Shown here piece by piece: positions 8,007-11,831 of a stretch of 11,831 nucleotides of DNA. The notes beneath the pieces were generated by a model. It was not told where the DNA came from and made no database searches. It saw nothing but the letters and a program-made list of their open reading frames with translations. How positions within the stretch are numbered: the stretch's first letter is position 1; every line of letters begins with the position of its first letter. Both the position numbers and the translations under genes were made by a program. Source of the DNA: a bacterium (GTDB lineage Bacteria; Latescibacterota; UBA2968); assembly GCA_027296045.1 (NCBI GenBank), contig JAPUJS010000271.1, positions 1 to 11,831 of the forward strand. Reading direction: 5' to 3'.

Positions 8007-8217
8007 CTAAAGAACCTTTCCCTCCCAATTCCCCATCGTCCCCATTTCCTTCAAATGCCTCACATCTCCCCACTGCTTCAACGTCCAAACCCCATCTGCA
8101 ATCTCAAAAATATTTACCCCCGCATTAAACAACTCAAAATCCTTTTCCGCCTCCAGGGTCATCCCCTTCGCCCTCCATCATTTCGATCCGACCTAACTCA
8201 ACATAACCCCAACTCAT
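8007..8217 (-). pseudogene. NTF2/SnoaL-like C-terminal half, split by a one-base frameshift
   Basis: An intact 51-codon frame runs from ATG 8162 to TAG 8009-8007, with GGAGG about 9 nt upstream. Its residues (for example FELFNAGVNIFEIADG, then VWTLKQWGDVRHLKEMG) resemble the last strands and closing helix of NTF2-fold SnoaL/LEH-like proteins, where strands ending in 'F-E-x-x-D-G-x-I-x-x-W-x-D' precede a 'LxxMG' helix. A second frame begins at ATG 8217 and reads MSWGYVELGRIEMMEGEG, which looks like the preceding strand. Removing one G from the GGGG run at 8166-8163 fuses both into a continuous frame of 69 codons. This is too short for a whole NTF2 domain (normally about 120-140), so it is probably a 5'-truncated remnant. 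The 51-codon part may still be translated, as its stop is only 3 nt from the next gene's ATG. The family is suggested by pattern only. Confidence 0.4.
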
Positions 8218-8243
8218 CAATTTTCCAAGCCCTCCTGACACAC

Positions 8244-8278
8244 AAAAAGGCAGACGCAAATCATTCACGCCTGCCTTT
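8244..8278 (-). terminator. Rho-independent terminator after ftsZ
   Basis: Read on the minus strand, AAAGGCAGGCG (8278-8268) pairs with CGTCTGCCTTT (8256-8246) over 11 bp with one G-U pair, across an 11-nt loop. A run of five T follows (8248-8244). It lies about 50 nt past the ftsZ stop and should end the ftsQ-ftsA-ftsZ transcript. It also separates that cluster from the left gene block. Confidence 0.8.
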
Positions 8279-8290
8279 GCAAAACCAAAT

Positions 8291-8331
8291 TCCCCCTTCT
8301 CTTCAGGAGAAGGGGACAGGGGGTTAGGTCA
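8291..8331. repeat. REP-like palindromic element abutting the ftsZ stop
   Basis: A perfect 9-bp inverted repeat, CCCCTTCTC (8293-8301) and GAGAAGGGG (8307-8315), with a 5-nt loop, is flanked by a CCTAACCCCCTGT arm (minus strand) that begins right after the ftsZ TGA (8331-8329). This arrangement, a CCTAACCCCC arm followed by a CCCC-rich hairpin, resembles interspersed palindromic repeats known in several phyla. No T-run follows, so it is a less likely terminator than the neighbouring hairpin. Only one copy is in the window. Confidence 0.5.
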
Positions 8332-9522
8332 CGCACTATCCTTCTCCGCCGCCCGCCTCAAAAACGTCGGATATTCCAGGTCATCCAGCGACATATCGTC
8401 TGTCGAAAGGTCCGACCCGTTCAAATCCTGCACTTGCGCTTCCCCCTCGCCTTCGTCCTCTGTCGCCGACTTCCGCATAAATGCCGGCATATCCTGCCTC
8501 AACCGCAATTGCTTTTCCCCTCTGGCGGCCGTCGGTCCAAACGACTGGGTCCGCACGGGCTCGGCCTTGGCAAACCCGGTCGCGATCACCGTCACCCGCA
8601 ACTCATCGCCCATGCTATCATCCAGTACCGTTCCCCAGATGATATTCGCCTCGTCGCCCACCGCCTCGGTCACCAGAGATACTGCAGCATCCACTTCAAA
8701 CAGCTTCAAATCGCTCCCGGCCGAAATATTCACCAGCACGCTCTTGGCGCCTGCCACCGACACATTGTCTAAAAGCGGACTGTTCAGTGCCTTCTCTGCC
8801 GCATCCACCGCTCGGTTTTCACCCACCGCATCGGCCGTGCCCATCAACGCGTCGCCCCCTCCCTGCATCACGGTGCGCACGTCGTTAAAGTCCAGGTTCA
8901 CCTCACCCGGAATCGTAATCAAATCCGAAATCCCCCGCGTGGCCTGCAGCAAAACATCGTCGGCCATCCGGAAGGCATCCCGCAGCGTCGTATCTTTCGA
9001 CGAAATGGCCAAAAGCCGCTGGTTCGGAATAATAATCAGTGTATCGGCCGAGGCCTTCAACATATCAATCCCGGCATCGGCATTCCGCATCCTGGGAATC
9101 CCCTCCATCATAAACGGCTTGCTCACAATCCCCACCGTCAGCGCCCCGGCCTCTTTGGCAATATCCGCTACAATCGGAGCGGCCCCCGTGCCCGTGCCGC
9201 CCCCCATCCCGGCCGCCACAAAAACCATGTCCGATCCGGCCAGCACCTCGGCCACCCGATCTCGATCTTCTTCAATCGCCTTGGCCCCCAGTTCCGGATT
9301 GGCTCCTGCGCCCAGCCCCCGGGTCACGTTCTGCCCGATCTGGAGCCGGTTGGATGCCTGGGACAATTCCAGATCCTGCTGATCGGTATTGATTGCAATA
9401 AATTCCACACCCTGAAGGTCGGCATCAATCATGCGATTGATCGCATTTCCCCCAGACCCGCCCACGCCCACCACCCGGATCTTGGCCTGACTGTCATTGT
9501 CCACAATCGAAAACGTTACCAC
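8329..9522 (-). CDS. ftsZ: Cell division protein FtsZ, tubulin-like GTPase
   Basis: FtsZ polymerises with GTP at mid-cell into the Z-ring that organises the divisome. The 397-residue protein has the N-terminal glycine loop (VVGVGGSGGNAINRM, 17-31), the tubulin signature GGGTGTG (107-113), and the T7 catalytic loop with N209, D211 and D214 that completes the active site of the next subunit. The C-terminal GTPase-activating domain ends near residue 320 and a variable linker follows. The tail contains two copies of the conserved partner-binding peptide, DMPAFMRK (344-351) and EYPTFLRR (383-390), joined by an acidic linker; most FtsZ proteins have one. The start chosen is GTG 9522, because AGGAGGG at 9535-9529 stands 6 nt upstream and the resulting N-terminus has the family's normal length. 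ATG 9588 would add 22 atypical residues and has no good ribosome-binding site. It follows ftsA by 83 nt and is the last gene before the terminator. Confidence 0.98.
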   Translation of the reverse strand: MVTFSIVDNDSQAKIRVVGVGGSGGNAINRMIDADLQGVEFIAINTDQQDLELSQASNRLQIGQNVTRGLGAGANPELGAKAIEEDRDRVAEVLAGSDMVFVAAGMGGGTGTGAAPIVADIAKEAGALTVGIVSKPFMMEGIPRMRNADAGIDMLKASADTLIIIPNQRLLAISSKDTTLRDAFRMADDVLLQATRGISDLITIPGEVNLDFNDVRTVMQGGGDALMGTADAVGENRAVDAAEKALNSPLLDNVSVAGAKSVLVNISAGSDLKLFEVDAAVSLVTEAVGDEANIIWGTVLDDSMGDELRVTVIATGFAKAEPVRTQSFGPTAARGEKQLRLRQDMPAFMRKSATEDEGEGEAQVQDLNGSDLSTDDMSLDDLEYPTFLRRAAEKDSA

Positions 9523-9528
9523 GGGACG

Positions 9529-9535
9529 CCCTCCT
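9529..9535 (-). promoter_or_regulatory. Shine-Dalgarno (AGGAGGG) deciding a GTG start for ftsZ
   Basis: AGGAGGG is a near-perfect anti-16S match 6 nt before GTG 9522. It lies inside the longer frame that starts at ATG 9588, which argues against that longer start. Confidence 0.75.
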
Positions 9536-9605
9536 GTTTGTAAGGTAAAATGCAGAACCGCTTTCGGAAAAGGCCCCACCTTTCCCATAGCCTACACCCT
9601 GCGCT

Positions 9606-10832
9606 TTAAAAGAAATTCTTTACCCACCGTTTCATCCGACTCAAGATCGACTCAAAAAAGTCCCCATCTTCCGAAATCATTCTCCGATGGCGATGGTGGA
9701 CCCCAAATTGTATCAATCCCACCCCTGTCGCATAAAGCGGCTGACTCACCGCATCGGCCAGCCCCGTAATGCCCCGGGGTTGGCCCACGGTTACCGGCAT
9801 TCCAAACACTTCTTCGGCCAGTTCGGCACACCCTTCCAGCATCGATCCGCCACCGGTGATCACCACACCGGCCGCCAGAAGATCGGCATAGTCTGTGCGT
9901 CGAATCTCCCGATGCACCAGCGTGAAAATCTCCTCCATCCGGGCCTCAATAATCGCCGCCATCTCCCCCCTCGGGACCTGAAACGACGGCCTGCCCGCCA
10001 CACCTGCCACCTCCACCGTCTCGGAGGGTTCTACCAGAGAACGCAGAGCACACCCATGCTCGCGCTTCAACACCTCGGCCTGCTTCCAGGGTGTGCGCAA
10101 TCCAATTGCCACATCGTTGGTCACATTCTGTCCGCCCAACCCGACCACGGCGGTATGCCGAATCGATCCGTCATAAAACATCGCCAGATCGCTCGTACCA
10201 CCGCCCACATCCACCAGTGCAACCCCCATCTCTTCCTCGTCGGGCGTGAGCACCGAATAGCTCGACGCAATCGGCTCCAAAACCAGATCCACCACCTCCA
10301 CTCCCGCCCGACGAATGCTCTTGCAAATATTCTGGGCCGATGTCACCGCACCGGTCACAATATGCACGTCGGCTTCCAACCGAACGCCCGACATTCCGAT
10401 CGGATCTTTGATCCCCGGCTGATCGTCCACCACAAACGACTGCGGCAACACATGCACAATCTCCCGGTCCATTGGGATGGATACCGCCTTGGCCGCCTCA
10501 ATCACACGCTCTTCGTCATGGGTCGTGATCTCATTGTCCGGCCCCGACACAGCCACCACCGCCCGCGTATTCACACTTCGAATATGATCGCCGGCAATGC
10601 CTGCATACACCGCCTCGATCCGAGTCCCCGACATCTGCTCGGCCTCTTCAACCGCCGTTCGAATCGACTGCACGGTCTTCTCCACATTCACCACCACGCC
10701 CCGCTTCAACCCATCCGATGGACTGTTGCCCACACCCGTAATTTTGATCTGGCCGCTGTCCTCCACCTCCGCCACAATCGCACAAATCTTGGTTGTGCCG
10801 ATATCGAGTCCAACGATCCGGTCGCCTGCCAT
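9606..10832 (-). CDS. ftsA: Cell division protein FtsA, actin-like FtsZ membrane anchor
   Basis: FtsA is an ATP-binding actin homologue that tethers FtsZ filaments to the inner membrane and recruits later divisome proteins. The 408-residue protein has the phosphate-1 motif GLDIGTTK (8-15), the 1C (SHS2) domain at about 80-160, the phosphate-2 motif DVGGGTSD (208-215), the adenosine-site glycines GGG (327-329), and a C-terminal amphipathic helix with aromatic and basic residues (SRMKRWVKNFF, 398-408) that inserts into the membrane. The length is normal (about 400-420). The start chosen is ATG 10832, with AAAGGG at 10846-10841, 8 nt upstream. Another in-frame ATG at 10838 is too close to that site, and a TTG at 10916 would add 28 residues not typical of the family. 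It lies 93 nt after ftsQ. Confidence 0.98.
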   Translation of the reverse strand: MAGDRIVGLDIGTTKICAIVAEVEDSGQIKITGVGNSPSDGLKRGVVVNVEKTVQSIRTAVEEAEQMSGTRIEAVYAGIAGDHIRSVNTRAVVAVSGPDNEITTHDEERVIEAAKAVSIPMDREIVHVLPQSFVVDDQPGIKDPIGMSGVRLEADVHIVTGAVTSAQNICKSIRRAGVEVVDLVLEPIASSYSVLTPDEEEMGVALVDVGGGTSDLAMFYDGSIRHTAVVGLGGQNVTNDVAIGLRTPWKQAEVLKREHGCALRSLVEPSETVEVAGVAGRPSFQVPRGEMAAIIEARMEEIFTLVHREIRRTDYADLLAAGVVITGGGSMLEGCAELAEEVFGMPVTVGQPRGITGLADAVSQPLYATGVGLIQFGVHHRHRRMISEDGDFFESILSRMKRWVKNFF

Positions 10833-10840
10833 GCGCATTT

Positions 10841-10846
10841 CCCTTT
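10841..10846 (-). promoter_or_regulatory. Shine-Dalgarno (AAAGGG) deciding the ftsA start
   Basis: AAAGGG is 8 nt before ATG 10832 and only 2 nt before ATG 10838, so translation most likely begins at 10832, giving the N-terminus MAGDRIVGLDIG. Confidence 0.55.
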
Positions 10847-10925
10847 CAAAAACTGATGGACCTAAAACAAATCGCTGGACCGCCAATGCAAACAGCGGCA
10901 ACGATTCTTGCCCCAAAGAATGAAC

Positions 10926-11777
10926 TTAGTGTTTCGAACGCACCTCAATAGAAACCAGTTGAGCCTCAACAGGCGCCCGTTTTCCCACCACAACCTGATC
11001 CAGATAGCGAAGATCCAGATACGCCAACCCCAGACTCCGTTGTGTCGCAGCCCGCATATAGGCCCTGAAATTTTGAACCTGGCGATCGACATGTGCAAAC
11101 GCCATGCGGACCTCCAGATGATCGCCCACCAGATAAACCGTTGCTACGCCGGGCGAACGAACCTGGATTTCAGACACATCGCGCCAGAAAGCTGCATCTG
11201 CAACCTTCAAATCGTGTACAAACCGGGCCAGTTTTTGTACTCCCGGTAAAACCCCATTCGAGTCGGCCTGTAATCCAGTCACCACCGGCAAATCCAAAGA
11301 GACCTGGGGTAGGGGAAACAACAAACCGTTTCGACAGATGCCCTGGAGTCCATCGGAGGTTTTCACCAGAGCAATAGGTTCGCGCTCCTTCAAAGAAATG
11401 ACCAGGGTTTCGGGCGGTTCTCGCCGCAGCAACACCCGCTCAATAATCGGCTGGGCCTGAAGTCGTTCGGTTGCCGAGGCCAAATCGCATGCAAACAGAT
11501 TGCCGCCCACCGAAAGTGCCGACCAGGCAACCACCTCTTCTTCGGGCAACAATCGATTGCCATCCACATCAATCTTTTCCATCAAAAACAACTCGGAATG
11601 TACCAGCGACGGATAGGCATTTTGGATCCCCACCACCAGCAATCCCAAAAGTGCCAGCGTGGCCATCCACCGCATCAGCGATTTCTGAGAAGGTGGCCGT
11701 TTGGTCGTTGCAGGCGTTCGAAAAACCGTTCCCCCATTTTGAAGGGATGTAGAAAAAATAGGTGTGTGTCTTGGCAT
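10926..11777 (-). CDS. ftsQ: Cell division protein FtsQ/DivIB
   Basis: FtsQ is a bitopic membrane protein that links early and late divisome parts and binds FtsB/FtsL outside the cytoplasmic membrane. The 283-residue sequence has a basic cytoplasmic N-terminus (1-35), a single membrane helix (about 36-54), a POTRA domain (about 64-138, starting LFLMEKIDVDGNRLLPEEEV and ending LKEREPIALV), and a beta domain with the family-like strand YLDLRYLDQVVV in its last 30 residues. The overall length (about 250-290 in the family) and the position directly before ftsA and ftsZ make the call secure despite low sequence conservation. ATG 11777 is preceded by GAGGAGGG at 11788-11781. No promoter is visible in the 54 bases to the right edge, so transcription probably comes from further upstream in a dcw-type cluster. 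Confidence 0.95.
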   Translation of the reverse strand: MPRHTPIFSTSLQNGGTVFRTPATTKRPPSQKSLMRWMATLALLGLLVVGIQNAYPSLVHSELFLMEKIDVDGNRLLPEEEVVAWSALSVGGNLFACDLASATERLQAQPIIERVLLRREPPETLVISLKEREPIALVKTSDGLQGICRNGLLFPLPQVSLDLPVVTGLQADSNGVLPGVQKLARFVHDLKVADAAFWRDVSEIQVRSPGVATVYLVGDHLEVRMAFAHVDRQVQNFRAYMRAATQRSLGLAYLDLRYLDQVVVGKRAPVEAQLVSIEVRSKH

Positions 11778-11831
11778 AAACCCTCCTCTTTCTGGAATTC
11801 CTCAAAATATGGTCTAATGCGATTCAAAACC

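Larger units (their letters stand above)
8004..8328. other. Intergenic region between ftsZ and the left gene block
   Basis: This stretch of about 325 bases has no long intact gene. From right to left it holds a REP-like palindrome touching the ftsZ stop (8291-8331), an intrinsic terminator (8244-8278), a weak sigma70-like candidate promoter for the left block (minus strand, TTGGAA 8228-8223 and TTATGT 8206-8201, 16-nt spacer), and a frameshifted small gene remnant (8217-8007). The promoter is only a pattern match. Confidence 0.5.

Noticed and set aside
8201..8228. Sigma70-like promoter (TTGGAA, 16-nt spacer, TTATGT) on the minus strand
   Set aside because: The position between the terminator and the left block is attractive, but both hexamers are imperfect and such matches are common by chance. 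It is kept only as a note in the intergenic entry.
8567..9382. Serine- and alanine-rich frame on the plus strand (271 codons)
   Set aside because: It is antisense to the conserved GTPase domain of ftsZ, with no ribosome-binding site or recognisable motif.
9523..9588. N-terminal extension of FtsZ from ATG 9588
   Set aside because: The ATG has no well-placed Shine-Dalgarno, the extra 22 residues are not FtsZ-like, and AGGAGGG inside the extension points to GTG 9522.
9687..10856. Long histidine- and arginine-rich frame on the plus strand (389 codons)
   Set aside because: It is the antisense shadow of ftsA, which has all its actin-family motifs on the other strand.
10833..10916. N-terminal extension of FtsA from TTG 10916
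   Set aside because: It adds 28 residues before the conserved start of the actin fold; ATG 10832 has a proper ribosome-binding site.
11778..11831. Possible tail of a further dcw gene (for example a mur or ddl gene) at the right edge
   Set aside because: Only 54 bases are available, two frames have early stops and the third runs into ftsQ, so no gene can be named.

Overview
The window is bacterial and every convincing gene lies on the minus strand, so the layout is best read from right to left. It has two blocks. The right block (about 8329-11777) is the end of a division and cell-wall (dcw) type cluster in the classical order ftsQ, ftsA, ftsZ. It closes with a strong intrinsic terminator just past ftsZ. 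The left block (about 8217 down to position 1) is an accessory run: a small NTF2/SnoaL-like remnant, a secreted protein with a dockerin-like EF-hand, a Gfo/Idh/MocA sugar-type oxidoreductase, two tandem paralogous family-39-type membrane glycosyltransferases, a 28-codon small ORF, and a third family-39-type glycosyltransferase with C-terminal TPR repeats that leaves the window on the left.

Organism. The divisome genes only say 'bacterium'. The secreted protein carries an N-terminal segment of the form FDIDSNGEIGFSDF..F. I associate this dockerin-like module with uncultured FCB-type lineages such as Latescibacterota. FtsQ with a POTRA domain and the export signal fit an organism with a secreted or periplasmic compartment. 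The phylum is inference from memory, with moderate-to-low confidence.

How the genes work together. FtsQ (bitopic, POTRA), FtsA (actin-like membrane tether) and FtsZ (tubulin-like GTPase) form the Z-ring core. FtsZ is unusual in having two FtsA/ZipA-type binding peptides in its tail. In the left block the genes are separated by a few bases or overlap (oxidoreductase to glycosyltransferase A, 7 nt; A to B, overlapping or nearly so). They probably form one transcript that builds or decorates a surface glycan or glycoprotein. Substrates cannot be read from the sequence.

Less ordinary features are: a 4-bp homopolymer at which a one-base frameshift appears to break a small NTF2-like gene; a REP-like palindrome that starts at the ftsZ stop codon; a sharp base-composition boundary inside the dockerin-like gene; and a short ORF with a near-perfect Shine-Dalgarno sequence between two glycosyltransferase genes. 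I found no tRNA, rRNA, CRISPR array, insertion sequence or phage gene, and no complete new defence or metabolic system.
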